A DNA stretch of 64,000 nucleotides from Firmicutes bacterium UBA3553 (GCA_002381185.1 DFOA01000059.1:1-64000); one strand, 5' to 3'. Numbered from the stretch's first letter, positions 23,871 through 32,539 are shown. The notes: generated by a model not told the origin, from the letters alone. A program made the numbers and translations.

Positions 23871-24026
23871 ATGAAAATATGTTTTCAATGCACAGAACGT
23901 CATCTTGGTTGTCACGGCGAATGCGAAAGATACAGAAAAGAGAAAGAACGGATTGAACAGGCTCACAAGAAAAGAGATGAGTACATAGAAAATTACAATG
24001 CAATGTTTAATGCGAAGAGGAGGTAA
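23871..24026 (+). CDS. Tiny Cys-rich phage protein
   Basis: A 51-aa protein with CFQC, then CHGEC within the first 20 residues, a likely zinc site, followed by a highly charged helix (RKEKERIEQAHKKRDEY). SD AAAGGAAG. Function unknown. Confidence 0.7.
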   Translation: MKICFQCTERHLGCHGECERYRKEKERIEQAHKKRDEYIENYNAMFNAKRR

Positions 24027-24028
24027 AG

Positions 24029-24571
24029 ATGAAAAGCAAACTATTATTGATACTTTTACTATTTATGTTCGGAATGTTGGTTTTGACATTGCAGCAAAAT
24101 GACAGGATGCATGAATTAGAGATACAGAGTTATGAAAACAGGCTGATTAAAGTTGAAAACAGATATTTGAGAGAAAAAGAGCGGCATGAGGAAACAAAAC
24201 TTGAATTGGCTTACACAAAGAGGATTCTTTCTGACAAGGACAAGCAGGTACAAATCAAGTATTTAGGAAAGTATACGGTTACTGCTTATTGCGGTTGTGA
24301 GATTTGCTGTGGTGATTATGCTCTTAACAGGACAAAGGGGATAGTTTATGGGGCGTCAGGAGTGGAACTTCAAGAAGGCGTTTCGGTAGCATCATCATTA
24401 CCGTTTGGAACAAATCTGATCATTGAAGGAAATAAATATACAGTACAAGACAAGACGGCTGAATGGATTGAGGATAAATACGAAGATAAAATCATTGATT
24501 TTTACTTTGAAAATCATTCGGACGCTGTGGATTTTGGGAAACAAGTAAAGGATGTGTACGTGATTGAGTAA
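24029..24571 (+). CDS. Membrane-anchored 3D-domain protein
   Basis: A 180-aa protein with an N-terminal membrane anchor (about 3-22), a coiled coil (about 30-75) and a C-terminal 3D domain: TVTAYCGCEICCGDYAL, SVASSLPFGTNLIIEG and the Asp-rich DKTAEWIEDKYEDKIIDFYF. The 3D domain is related to the double-psi barrel of MltA-type lytic transglycosylases and contains the three conserved Asp. It is found in resuscitation-type wall proteins and in some phages. Its location among early genes is not typical of a lysin. Confidence 0.82.
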   Translation: MKSKLLLILLLFMFGMLVLTLQQNDRMHELEIQSYENRLIKVENRYLREKERHEETKLELAYTKRILSDKDKQVQIKYLGKYTVTAYCGCEICCGDYALNRTKGIVYGASGVELQEGVSVASSLPFGTNLIIEGNKYTVQDKTAEWIEDKYEDKIIDFYFENHSDAVDFGKQVKDVYVIE

Positions 24572-25262
24572 AGTAATTGATATAACTGGTCAAAAATTCG
24601 GGAGATTAACTGCAATAAAAAGAGAAGGTTCAAATTCAGACGGAAAAGCATTATGGCTTTGTAAGTGTGATTGTGGCAATAAAGTCATTGTAGTTGGAAA
24701 AAGTATAAGGAATGGGCATACAAAAAGTTGCGGATGCTTAAGTGTTGATAGAACTCGGAGTATGGGAAAATCAAACTTAAAACACGGAGATTCTAAAAGC
24801 CGATTATATAATGTTTGGAGAGGTATATTAAAACGTTGTAATAATCCTAATAATCATGCTTATGAGAATTATGGCGGAAGAGGAATCAAGATATGTGAAC
24901 AATGGGAACATAGTTATGAAAAATTCATGAAATGGTCCTTTGAAAATGGGTACGAGGAAGGATTGTCAATAGATAGAATAGATAATGACGGCAACTACGA
25001 ACCAAGCAATTGTAGGTGGGTTACAGCAAGTGAGCAAAGCAGAAACAAAAGAGATAATGTATTAATTACCTATAAAGGAAAAACCTATTGCATGACAGAC
25101 TGGGCGAAAATAATTGGAATCAACGTTGATACTCTTTGGAGAAGAATCAATGAATATGGATTTAGTGCTAAGGAAGCTGTTGTTATAGGAAAACATAAAG
25201 CAAGAAAGAATAATGCAAGAGCACTCGGTAGGCATATGGCGAAGGTTTATGTGTTGAAATAA
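24564..25262 (+). CDS. HNH/AP2-type endonuclease, probably a homing element
   Basis: A 232-aa protein. An N-terminal zinc-ribbon-like segment (WLCKCDCGNKVIV, KSCGCLS) and the block RLYNVWRGILKRCNNPNNHA are followed by SIDRIDNDGNYEPSNCRWVT, the HNH-like core of AP2-associated homing endonucleases. The C-terminus resembles a small DNA-binding domain (MTDWAKIIGINVDTLWRRIN). It begins at TTG 24564 overlapping the previous gene and has only a weak SD. It may be a free-standing homing endonuclease. Confidence 0.75.
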   Translation: MSKVIDITGQKFGRLTAIKREGSNSDGKALWLCKCDCGNKVIVVGKSIRNGHTKSCGCLSVDRTRSMGKSNLKHGDSKSRLYNVWRGILKRCNNPNNHAYENYGGRGIKICEQWEHSYEKFMKWSFENGYEEGLSIDRIDNDGNYEPSNCRWVTASEQSRNKRDNVLITYKGKTYCMTDWAKIIGINVDTLWRRINEYGFSAKEAVVIGKHKARKNNARALGRHMAKVYVLK

Positions 25263-25281
25263 CAATTATTAGGAGGACATT

Positions 25282-26661
25282 TTGAAAGAATTGATAGTGG
25301 TTTTATTTGCAGGAGCAGGAGGGTCAGACGAAGGAATTAAAGCGGCCGCAGGAAGACATGTTGATATAGCTGTAAATCATGACCCCATTGCTATATCCAT
25401 GAACAAAGTAAATAATCCCAACACAAAGCATTATATTGAAGATGTATGGGAAGTTGACCCTATGGAAGCCACACAAGGTCAACCTGTAGGTCTGTTATGG
25501 ATGTCGCCGGATTGTACATATTTTAGTAAAGCGAGAGCAAATAAACCAATAGATAGAAAAGGCAGAAAAGTAAGATGTTTAGCATGGGTAGGCGTAAGAT
25601 GGGCAAAGCTTGTACGACCAAGAATAATCATGCTTGAAAACGTGGAAGAGTTTCAGGGCTGGTGTCCGTTGATTAAGAATGAAAAAGATGAATTGATTCC
25701 TGACCCCAATAAAAAAGGTGAGACATTTTATAAATTTGTAAATTCCTTGAAGAAATTAGGATACGAGGTTCAATTTAGAGAACTTCGGGCTTGCGATTAT
25801 GGGGCGCCGACACTCAGAAATAGATTTTATATGATAGCACGTTGCGACGGTGAAAAAATAGTATGGCCAGAGCCAACACACGGGGATCCAGAACAAATAG
25901 AGGTACATCTTGGACTACTAAAACCTTGGCGAACTTCGGGAGAATGCATTGATTGGAGTATTCCATGCCCTAGTATATTTGCAACGTCTAAGGAAATTAA
26001 AGACGAATATGGTATTACTGCAAAGAGGCCATTAGCAGAAAAAACCATGAAACGTATTGCATTGGGTGTTAAGAAATTTGTTATTGATAATCCAGAGCCG
26101 TACATATTAGACGATAGAGCATCTTTCTTAATTCAGTATCATTCTGAAACATCAAAATACGATGTCAGGGGACAAGAATTGAGCAAGCCACTTATGACAA
26201 TTGATACCAGCCCCAGATACGCTCTTGTGAGTGCTTTTATAACAAAGTTTTATAAGTCGGGGATAGGTCAGAGTTTAAAGGAACCGCTTCATACAATTAC
26301 AACAAGCCCAGGACATTTCGGATTGGTACAGGCTTTCTTGATTAAATACTATGGTGATGGCGTGGGCCAGTCATTAACAGAGCTTTTGCATACTATAACA
26401 ACACGTGAGAGATTTGGACTTGTAACTGTAATGGGAGAAAAATATCAGATTACCGACATCGGAATGAGGATGCTTCAGCAACATGAACAATATAAAGCTC
26501 AAGGCTTTCCTGAAAGTTACATATTTACTCATGATGAACACGGGAATCCGATAAGCCGGGCTGAACAAAATGAGAAGTGCGGAAACAGCGTATCGCCGCC
26601 TGTGGCAGAGGCACTTGTGAGAGCAAATTATAGGGAACGGATTTATGAAAATGTTGTATAG
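25282..26661 (+). CDS. DNA (cytosine-5) methyltransferase
   Basis: A 459-aa C5-MTase. Motif I FAGAGGSDEG is at the start, motif IV SPDCTYFSKA near residue 76 (catalytic Cys after Asp rather than Pro), ENVEEF is motif VI near 125, motif VIII is in RELRACDYGAPTLRNRFYMIA near 175, and GNSVSPPVAEAL (motif X) lies near the end. The target-recognition part (about 270-400) contains three related repeats of the type PLHTITT..FGLVTA. It starts at TTG 25282 with SD AGGAGG. It may protect phage DNA from host restriction. Confidence 0.92.
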   Translation: MKELIVVLFAGAGGSDEGIKAAAGRHVDIAVNHDPIAISMNKVNNPNTKHYIEDVWEVDPMEATQGQPVGLLWMSPDCTYFSKARANKPIDRKGRKVRCLAWVGVRWAKLVRPRIIMLENVEEFQGWCPLIKNEKDELIPDPNKKGETFYKFVNSLKKLGYEVQFRELRACDYGAPTLRNRFYMIARCDGEKIVWPEPTHGDPEQIEVHLGLLKPWRTSGECIDWSIPCPSIFATSKEIKDEYGITAKRPLAEKTMKRIALGVKKFVIDNPEPYILDDRASFLIQYHSETSKYDVRGQELSKPLMTIDTSPRYALVSAFITKFYKSGIGQSLKEPLHTITTSPGHFGLVQAFLIKYYGDGVGQSLTELLHTITTRERFGLVTVMGEKYQITDIGMRMLQQHEQYKAQGFPESYIFTHDEHGNPISRAEQNEKCGNSVSPPVAEALVRANYRERIYENVV

Positions 26662-26670
26662 GAGGTTATT

Positions 26671-27045
26671 ATGACAGACCAAGAAAAACAGCAATTGAAA
26701 GATGAAATAATGAAAGAAGTGCTTGCAGAAATGAACAAACTGGAAGACAAAGACCACTCCAAGCAAACATTGCAAGAGGTAAGAGAGAAATGGTTTAAAG
26801 GCGAAAAATTAAATAGTCTTTCTACATCAACTCTTGAATCAACTATGGAAAAAGTATTCGGTAGATTTGTTCCGTGGAAAGTGTGGGATGAAGTAAGAAG
26901 AATTACTTGCCGGATATGCGGAGTTGGGAGATTAACAAATTTGGAAGATACAAAGTTTGCCAACCATGTTGCAGACAAGCTGTGCCAGACTGTTTACGAT
27001 TTAAGGGTTGAGTATATGGAGAAGTGTGGAGAGGGGAAAGAATAA
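26671..27045 (+). CDS. Conserved phage protein of unknown function
   Basis: A 124-aa protein, acidic-helical at the N-terminus, then a core with VWDEVRRITCRICGVG holding two Cys of a possible metal site. SD AGGAGG. It is in the middle of the methyltransferase group. Function unknown. Confidence 0.65.
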   Translation: MTDQEKQQLKDEIMKEVLAEMNKLEDKDHSKQTLQEVREKWFKGEKLNSLSTSTLESTMEKVFGRFVPWKVWDEVRRITCRICGVGRLTNLEDTKFANHVADKLCQTVYDLRVEYMEKCGEGKE

Positions 27046-27047
27046 AT

Positions 27048-27884
27048 ATGGAGCTATATCGTGACAATTTTCAGAATTTTAAACGCTATAACATACCTAA
27101 GGCGCAGCTAATTATTGCTGATATACCTTATAATATCGGCAAAAATGCTTACGGAAGTTCACCTCTCTGGTATATCGACGGCGACAATAAAAAAGGCGAA
27201 TCAAAAAAAGCAGGGAAACAGTTCTTCAATAGTGATTCAAACTTTAACTTAGTAGAGTACATGCACTTTTGCAGTAAATTGCTAATAAAAGAACCTAAAG
27301 AACGCAATAAAGCACCTGCAATGATTATATTTTGTGCTTTCGACCAAATGCAAATGCTGATTGAAACAGGGAAAAGATACGGTTTTAAACATGGATTCCC
27401 GATGTTTTTTATAAAAAACTATAGTCCACAAGTTTTAAAAGCAAATATGAAAATAGTCGGAGCGACAGAACATGCGGTAATTCTGTCTCGAAATGAAATT
27501 AAAGATGAAACGCTCATTATAGATGGCACAGAGCACGCAGTAATCTTATATAGGGATAAATTACCTAAGTTTAGGAATGACGGAAAAATGATATTCAATT
27601 GGATGTGGTGGGAAAGAGATAACATAACACCTAAAATACATCCTAACCAAAAACCTGTACCACTCCTTAGAAATCTTATAGAGATATTCACAGATGTTGG
27701 TGATGTAGTAATTGATCCTGTGGCAGGAAGCGGAACAACATTGTTAGCAGCAGAGCAATCAGGGCGAAAGTCATACGGATTTGAAATTACAAGAAAGTTT
27801 GTTAATGATTTTAATGAGAAGTTGGCAAAGAACGTTCAGATACAATTTATAACATTAGTTAGGAGGCACAATGTTCGAACTTAA
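27048..27884 (+). CDS. DNA N6-adenine/N4-cytosine methyltransferase (first)
   Basis: A 278-aa amino-methyltransferase of the motif-IV-first (beta-like) order. Motif IV is ADIPYNIG near residue 19 (variant of DPPY), and motif I is DPVAGSGTTLLAAEQSGRKS near 226 with the SAM-binding Gly-rich loop. HPNQKPVPLLRNLI precedes it, as usual for this family. ATG 27048 with SD GAGAGGGG is chosen over an upstream ATG inside the previous gene. It overlaps the next methyltransferase. Confidence 0.87.
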   Translation: MELYRDNFQNFKRYNIPKAQLIIADIPYNIGKNAYGSSPLWYIDGDNKKGESKKAGKQFFNSDSNFNLVEYMHFCSKLLIKEPKERNKAPAMIIFCAFDQMQMLIETGKRYGFKHGFPMFFIKNYSPQVLKANMKIVGATEHAVILSRNEIKDETLIIDGTEHAVILYRDKLPKFRNDGKMIFNWMWWERDNITPKIHPNQKPVPLLRNLIEIFTDVGDVVIDPVAGSGTTLLAAEQSGRKSYGFEITRKFVNDFNEKLAKNVQIQFITLVRRHNVRT

Positions 27885-28590
27885 CAGTTTCCTATGTATG
27901 GATTGTATACAAGGAATGAAAGAAATTCCCGACAAATATTTTGATTTAGCTATTATTGACCCTGAATACGGTAGAAAAGAACACGGAGGAAAAGACAGAA
28001 GTACGCTCGTAGAGCAAAAGAACGGTTCTAAGATATTTGTACCGGGTGGTAACTACCCGAATAGAAATTGGGACAATAAGCCCGCAGGAGAGGAATATTT
28101 CCGAGAATTGTTTAGGGTTTCAAAGCATCAAATAATATGGGGCGAGAATTATATGCCTGTGAAATTTGGCAAAGGGCGTATAGTTTGGGATAAATGCAAT
28201 CAGGGCAGCGACCAATCAGATTGTGAGATTGCTTATAATTCGCTTACTGAGAGAGTAGATTTATTTAGGTACATGTGGCGTGGAATGTTCCAAGGTAAAA
28301 GCATTACCGAAGGTCACATACAGCAAGGGAATAAAAAACTTAATGAAAAAAGAATACACCCGACACAGAAGCCTATAGCACTGTATTTATGGCAATTACA
28401 GAAATATGCACAGAAAGGTTGGAAAATCCTTGATACTCACGTCGGCAGTGCTTCAAGTTTGATAGCTTGTGATATGTTAGGGTTCGATTTCTTGGGCTTT
28501 GAAAAAGATAAATATATTTATGATTTAGCCAATGAACGGCTATGGAGTTACAAGAAACAGATAAGAATAGATGATTTAATGGAGGTGTAA
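27871..28590 (+). CDS. DNA N6/N4 methyltransferase-like protein (second)
   Basis: A 239-aa protein of the same fold as its neighbour. Motif IV is IDPEYGR near residue 30, HPTQKPIALYLWQL near 168, and the motif I segment is LDTHVGSASSLIACD near 190, in place of the common FxGxGT. These substitutions recur in phages of this group but leave activity uncertain. SD TTAGGAGG. It may be a partner or a second specificity. Confidence 0.8.
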   Translation: MFELNSFLCMDCIQGMKEIPDKYFDLAIIDPEYGRKEHGGKDRSTLVEQKNGSKIFVPGGNYPNRNWDNKPAGEEYFRELFRVSKHQIIWGENYMPVKFGKGRIVWDKCNQGSDQSDCEIAYNSLTERVDLFRYMWRGMFQGKSITEGHIQQGNKKLNEKRIHPTQKPIALYLWQLQKYAQKGWKILDTHVGSASSLIACDMLGFDFLGFEKDKYIYDLANERLWSYKKQIRIDDLMEV

Positions 28591-28591
28591 A

Positions 28592-28945
28592 GTGGCAAAA
28601 CCGAAACCTAAAAAGAAACAAGAACAAATAATCTTTAAGAATAAGCATGAGTTTAACCAAGCGGTTAATGCAAAATTTAAACCTCTGATTGATGAAGAAG
28701 TTAAAAAACTCATGGACAAGTATCAGAAAGCCGTTGAGCAAGCAAAAACAGATGCAACGAGAGAAGCTTTGGCATTAATACTTCCGATAGCCTGTAATGC
28801 GCTTTATGAGGCTTACGGATATCGAGAGAAGCGACTTGAGAAGTTTGTAAAGCAATTTCAAATTCATATGGAATGCTTAAACATGGGTGTGACGGATTTG
28901 GATGATTATAAAAATGGTGTCAGGACCAGGGATATAAGTTTATAG
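28592..28945 (+). CDS. Conserved phage protein of unknown function
   Basis: A 117-aa protein with a basic N-terminus (KPKPKKKQEQ) and a helical remainder. It starts at GTG 28592, immediately after the methyltransferase, with SD GGAGGTG. Function unknown. Confidence 0.7.
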   Translation: MAKPKPKKKQEQIIFKNKHEFNQAVNAKFKPLIDEEVKKLMDKYQKAVEQAKTDATREALALILPIACNALYEAYGYREKRLEKFVKQFQIHMECLNMGVTDLDDYKNGVRTRDISL

Positions 28946-28963
28946 ATATTGTGGAGGCGGAAG

Positions 28964-29329
28964 ATGAGAATTGATTTACCACAGTGCAATTTTAAATTAT
29001 GCCGTAAGTGTTTTGACGGAAATTGCGCAGGAAGCGAAAATGACAAGATAGATTGCAATGAATTTAAAAACGGTAGTTGGATTCCTGTAAGCGAGAGATT
29101 GCCGAATGAAAAAGAGTGCGAAAAATTTGAAATAGGCCACCCAAATTCAAGAAAATTTTTATGTACGATAAAAATAGGAGATTATGAACCGCAGACAAGA
29201 GAGCTTTATTTTTCTGATATATTTGGTTGGATGTATGGCCCTGAAGATTATAACAAGTATGTTGTAGCATGGATGCCATTACCCGAACCGTGGAAAGGAG
29301 AAACTGATGAACAGAGAAATAAGATTTAG
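28964..29329 (+). CDS. DUF551-type phage protein
   Basis: A 121-aa protein. Four Cys in the first 25 residues (CNFKLCRKC, NCAG) form a likely zinc site. The rest is a DUF551-like domain with SWIPVSERLPNEKE and ending VAWMPLPEPWKGE. ATG 28964 has SD GGAGG. Widespread in phages, function unknown. Confidence 0.8.
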   Translation: MRIDLPQCNFKLCRKCFDGNCAGSENDKIDCNEFKNGSWIPVSERLPNEKECEKFEIGHPNSRKFLCTIKIGDYEPQTRELYFSDIFGWMYGPEDYNKYVVAWMPLPEPWKGETDEQRNKI

Positions 29330-29756
29330 AATTTGGAATAAGAAAAATCAAGAAATGATTTCAAATATGCAAAATTTTAAGTTTATTGAAAGCATAAATT
29401 CTCGTACTTTTTTAAGATTAGGTGTTAACGAAAACAATAATTTTATCGTATGTGCAGAGCATGCGGACGATTACGAAATTCTTCAATACACAGAAGAAGT
29501 TGTTCCATGTACAGGGGAAATGATATTTGAAGGTGATATTTTAGAACAGAGTTATTCTAGCCCTTTGAACAATGAAAGAATTATAAAACGATACTTGATT
29601 TGCTTTGAAGATGCATGTTTTAAAGCTAAATTAATAGGTCATAGTCCATATGGAGATACTCATTTGTATTTTATTATAGCAAATAGCAAGTATTTTGACA
29701 CAAAAATTATCGGTGATGCATATAGAAATCCTGAACTATTGGAGGTCCAACAATGA
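29307..29756 (+). CDS. YopX-family phage protein
   Basis: A 149-aa protein of the YopX family: REIRFRIWNKKNQEM at the start, GEMIFEGDILEQ in the middle and IIGDAYRNPELLE at the end, the usual three landmarks. It overlaps the DUF551 gene by 23 bases. Function unknown, common in Firmicutes phages. Confidence 0.87.
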   Translation: MNREIRFRIWNKKNQEMISNMQNFKFIESINSRTFLRLGVNENNNFIVCAEHADDYEILQYTEEVVPCTGEMIFEGDILEQSYSSPLNNERIIKRYLICFEDACFKAKLIGHSPYGDTHLYFIIANSKYFDTKIIGDAYRNPELLEVQQ

Positions 29757-29887
29757 AATCCTGCCTAAACTGCAAACACGCAGAAGAAACAATATGGGAA
29801 GATGTAAAGAAATGTACGAATGAAAAATCAGAGTATTATCAGGAAATGGTGAAAGAAAGTGATTTATGCAGGGAGTGGGAGAAGTGA
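29753..29887 (+). CDS. Tiny Cys-rich phage protein
   Basis: A 44-aa protein with CLNCKH, a third Cys in KKCTNE and a fourth in DLCREWEK, a likely zinc knuckle. ATG overlaps the YopX stop (ATGA). The next gene starts at GTG within its end. Confidence 0.7.
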   Translation: MKSCLNCKHAEETIWEDVKKCTNEKSEYYQEMVKESDLCREWEK

Positions 29888-30015
29888 ATAAATCAAAATT
29901 TGAAGTGTACAAGCCACTTAAAAAGCCTTTGGAAATAGAAACATCCGAAAAGAAACCAAAACGCAAAGATAAAAGAGCCAAAAGCGTGGCTAAAAAGATG
30001 GGGTTGATGAAATGA
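29884..30015 (+). CDS. Tiny basic phage protein
   Basis: A 43-aa Lys-rich protein (about one third Lys/Arg) from GTG 29884, with the end overlapping the RecU-like start by four bases. It may bind nucleic acid. Function unknown. Confidence 0.55.
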   Translation: MNKSKFEVYKPLKKPLEIETSEKKPKRKDKRAKSVAKKMGLMK

Positions 30016-30500
30016 ATGCCGGTAAAAAATTTGAAAATAATTTCCGTGATAGTATGCCTGATGATGTGTTCTTTTACAGATTCAGAGATGGTACAAGTTC
30101 ATGGGATAAAGGGGAAATGACAAGATTCCAGCAAAAGAATATATGTGACTGTATGCTTCATGACGGTAAATATCTGTATCTTTTAGAACTAAAAAGCCAT
30201 AAAGGAAAATCCCTTCCCTTGTCAGCTATTAGAGAAAATCAAATTAAAAGCCTTACGGATGCAGATAAGCACAAAAACATCATTGCCGGATTGATAGTTA
30301 ACTTTAGTGATATTGAAGAAACCTATTTTATGGACATTAAATTAGCTTTTAAGTGGTTTTACAACGGCGTACGTAAGAGTATACCATTATCAGAATTTAG
30401 GACGTACTGTATGCCTATAAACGCTTACAAAAAGAAGGTTAACTACAGATATGCGGTGGAGGAATTTATAAAAGACGTTTGGAAAGCGAAGGAGGATTGA
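30012..30500 (+). CDS. recU: RecU-like Holliday junction resolvase
   Basis: A 162-aa protein matching the RecU family: AGKKFENNFRDSMP at the start, FYRFRDG, CDCMLHDGKYLYLLELKSHK (the Asp/Glu-x-Lys active-site core, about 46-65) and RKSIPLSEF near 122. It resolves branched recombination intermediates, fitting with YqaJ/RecT and with preparing concatemers for packaging. Confidence 0.9.
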   Translation: MNAGKKFENNFRDSMPDDVFFYRFRDGTSSWDKGEMTRFQQKNICDCMLHDGKYLYLLELKSHKGKSLPLSAIRENQIKSLTDADKHKNIIAGLIVNFSDIEETYFMDIKLAFKWFYNGVRKSIPLSEFRTYCMPINAYKKKVNYRYAVEEFIKDVWKAKED

Positions 30501-30501
30501 A

Positions 30502-31053
30502 ATGGAGCGAATAACGAAAGATGATGTAAAGCAAATGGGAATGACTGATTTAGCACATAATCATGTATTTGTGAAAAATCATGAAGCCTGGTACAGAGAT
30601 TTTGAAAGAGAAATATCCGCAAGAGATATTATAAGAGAAATGTGTAAACATTATGAAATTGAGTGCCCTGCAGATAATGAGGAGTTCGATGAGTATATGT
30701 TTGACTTGCTGCAAGACGGTTATGAGACTTTAGAAGGTATGATAGCAATGTACTACAACACAATGTGGGGATTTGCTGAAGTTAGGGAAGTATTAAAGGA
30801 ATGTGAGGACTTGGAAGAGCAAGGATTGTTAAAAAGATTGCCTTGTAAGGTTGGAGATACGGTTTATTGCACATCACATTTTATTTCTGGTACTATCGAA
30901 AGCACGATTACAGAAATAATGCTTGATGGGCAGGGATATAAAATAAGAATTATAAATGGGCGAATATTCAGCGATAATGAATTTAACAAAAAATGGTTTA
31001 TCACACAAGAAAAAGCGGGAAAAACATTGAAAGGAGCGAAAAATGAATCCTAA
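30502..31053 (+). CDS. Conserved phage protein with C-terminal SH3-like part
   Basis: A 183-aa protein. The N half is acidic and helical; the C-terminal part starts at LPCKVGDTVYC and looks like a small beta-barrel, a form repeated in the next gene. SD GGAGG. Function unknown. Confidence 0.7.
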   Translation: MERITKDDVKQMGMTDLAHNHVFVKNHEAWYRDFEREISARDIIREMCKHYEIECPADNEEFDEYMFDLLQDGYETLEGMIAMYYNTMWGFAEVREVLKECEDLEEQGLLKRLPCKVGDTVYCTSHFISGTIESTITEIMLDGQGYKIRIINGRIFSDNEFNKKWFITQEKAGKTLKGAKNES

Positions 31054-31300
31054 ATATAAAATCGGTGATACGGTTTATTGGCTAGAAGATTGTACAGATT
31101 GGGGAGGCGAAGGACCATTCTTTATGCCAGTAAAGTGTCAAGTTACAGATGTTTTTACAGGCGAAGATGAGGAGTTTTATTACCAGCTTAAAAACGATGA
31201 TGAGGTTATACCATTTACCGGTATGGAATTCGATGAAATTCATGAGAGCAAATTATTCACAACTTGGGATGAAGCAGATAAAGCTTGGCAGGAGGTGTAA
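31043..31300 (+). CDS. Small SH3/Tudor-like phage protein
   Basis: An 85-aa acidic protein beginning NPKYKIGDTVYWLED, related in form to the C-terminal part of the preceding gene. Its end contains the SD (GGAGGTG) of the following HNH gene, which is in the same frame right after its stop. Confidence 0.7.
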   Translation: MNPKYKIGDTVYWLEDCTDWGGEGPFFMPVKCQVTDVFTGEDEEFYYQLKNDDEVIPFTGMEFDEIHESKLFTTWDEADKAWQEV

Positions 31301-31303
31301 AAA

Positions 31304-31678
31304 ATCGGTACACATAAAAAACTTACAAAAGCAGAGAGATTAGAAGTCTACAGCAAATACAACGGCCATTGTGCCTATTGTGGCAAGACTATTGGGTTTA
31401 AAGATATGCAGGTGGACCATATATTTCCGCAACACATGTGTTTAGGAAAATGGGAAAGCAAATTGACAGATATAGGCAATTTAAATCCTTCCTGTAGAAG
31501 ATGCAATCATTATAAGCGCGGAGACTCTTTAGAAATGTTTAGGCAAACACTGAAAACCTTACATGAGAGAGTACGAAAAATCTACATCTGCAAGGTTGCA
31601 GAGGACTACGGCATCATAAAAATCGAGCCATGGGACGGAAAATTTTATTTTGAAAGAGAGGGCGAGGATGAAATTTAA
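31304..31678 (+). CDS. HNH endonuclease with apparent ATC start
   Basis: An HNH nuclease of 124 aa. The coding pattern begins GTHKKLTKAERLEVYSKY, then CAYCGKTI, VDHIFPQHM (catalytic His) and NLNPSCRRCNHYKRGD. SD GGAGG is at 31291-31295, but the codon at the right distance is ATC (31304), and no ATG, GTG or TTG occurs in frame until ATG 31406, beyond the CxxC. Either translation starts at AUC, or an ATG was mutated and the gene is inactive. Phage HNH proteins near packaging genes can assist terminase, or they may be selfish. Confidence 0.65.
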   Translation: MGTHKKLTKAERLEVYSKYNGHCAYCGKTIGFKDMQVDHIFPQHMCLGKWESKLTDIGNLNPSCRRCNHYKRGDSLEMFRQTLKTLHERVRKIYICKVAEDYGIIKIEPWDGKFYFEREGEDEI

Positions 31679-32183
31679 AGTGCGTGAAGATTTGGCAAGG
31701 GGTAATTTATATGGAGATTTGGCTTGTACACGGAAAATGGAATTAAAAAAAGGGAAAATAATTGATGCTAGAAAAGTTAATGAGCTTTTTAACGGTGGTC
31801 TTGCAATTTATGAAAGCGACCAGGGATATTTTAGTGAGGAAATGCTTGAGCTTATAGAAAATGATATTCAACCAACGAAGTCGATATTATTGAATCCGCA
31901 GATTACAGATTCAATCCATACAATGATATCTGATGCAGCTAATAATAAAGGATTATTTGACCCTGTAAACCGTCCTCAGCACTACGCAGACCGAAAGTAT
32001 GAAGTTATAGACGTAATCGAAGATAGCATGTCTGTAACGGAGTTTAAAGGCTTCCTGCTAGGTAATGTACTCAAGTATGTAATGAGGTATGACAAAAAGG
32101 GCGGGGTACAGGATTTAGAGAAATCTAATTGGTATCTACAGAAGTTGATTGAAGCTGAGAAGGAGGATAAATGCGAACAATAA
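31668..32183 (+). CDS. DUF3310 phage protein
   Basis: A 171-aa protein. The N-terminal 60 residues (VREDLARGNLYGDLACTRKM) form a small separate domain, and the C-terminal half is DUF3310: VNRPQHYADRKYEVIDVIED then GFLLGNVLKYVMRYDKKGG and a helical end. DUF3310 is often called nucleotide-kinase-like without proof. ATG 31668 has SD GGCGAGG; it overlaps the HNH gene. Confidence 0.8.
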   Translation: MKFKVREDLARGNLYGDLACTRKMELKKGKIIDARKVNELFNGGLAIYESDQGYFSEEMLELIENDIQPTKSILLNPQITDSIHTMISDAANNKGLFDPVNRPQHYADRKYEVIDVIEDSMSVTEFKGFLLGNVLKYVMRYDKKGGVQDLEKSNWYLQKLIEAEKEDKCEQ

Positions 32184-32347
32184 TAAATTACATTCATTCT
32201 TGTTTCTGTCGGCATGAGTGGGAGTTGATATTTGATGTTAAATTAGACAGAGGGAATATTATGCGTGGTCGTATGATAGATGAATATTTCGAAAAGACCT
32301 ACCGCTGCAAGAAGTGCGGCTATAGTAAAAAATATAAGAGCAATTAG
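32171..32347 (+). CDS. Tiny zinc-site phage protein
   Basis: A 58-aa protein with CFCRHEWELIF near the start and a C-terminal YRCKKCGYSKKY zinc knuckle. SD AAGGAGG. This type of small protein is frequent in Firmicutes phages. Confidence 0.7.
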   Translation: MRTIINYIHSCFCRHEWELIFDVKLDRGNIMRGRMIDEYFEKTYRCKKCGYSKKYKSN

Positions 32348-32355
32348 GAGGAACA

Positions 32356-32538
32356 ATGGAAAGATTTGATATTGCAGTAAAGATAGACAAGTTGAATGAT
32401 GAACTTGACAAAGCGGTTGGAATACTCATGCAAATACCGTTCACATATGACACTGTGAAAAGGGCGAGAGAAAAGGTTGCTGATGTGTCGGCAGAGTTGA
32501 GCAAGTTGGTTGATGAATTGAATAGGGAGGATGATTAA
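32356..32538 (+). CDS. Small helical phage protein
   Basis: A 60-aa protein of heptad-like helices (IDKLNDELDKAVGILMQIP, VADVSAELSKLVDELNRE). SD TTAGGAGG. Function unknown. Confidence 0.7.
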   Translation: MERFDIAVKIDKLNDELDKAVGILMQIPFTYDTVKRAREKVADVSAELSKLVDELNREDD

Positions 32539-32539
32539 T

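Noticed and set aside
31149..31343. Open frame overlapping the SH3-like and HNH genes
   Set aside because: Shadow frame; both true genes have clear motifs in other frames.
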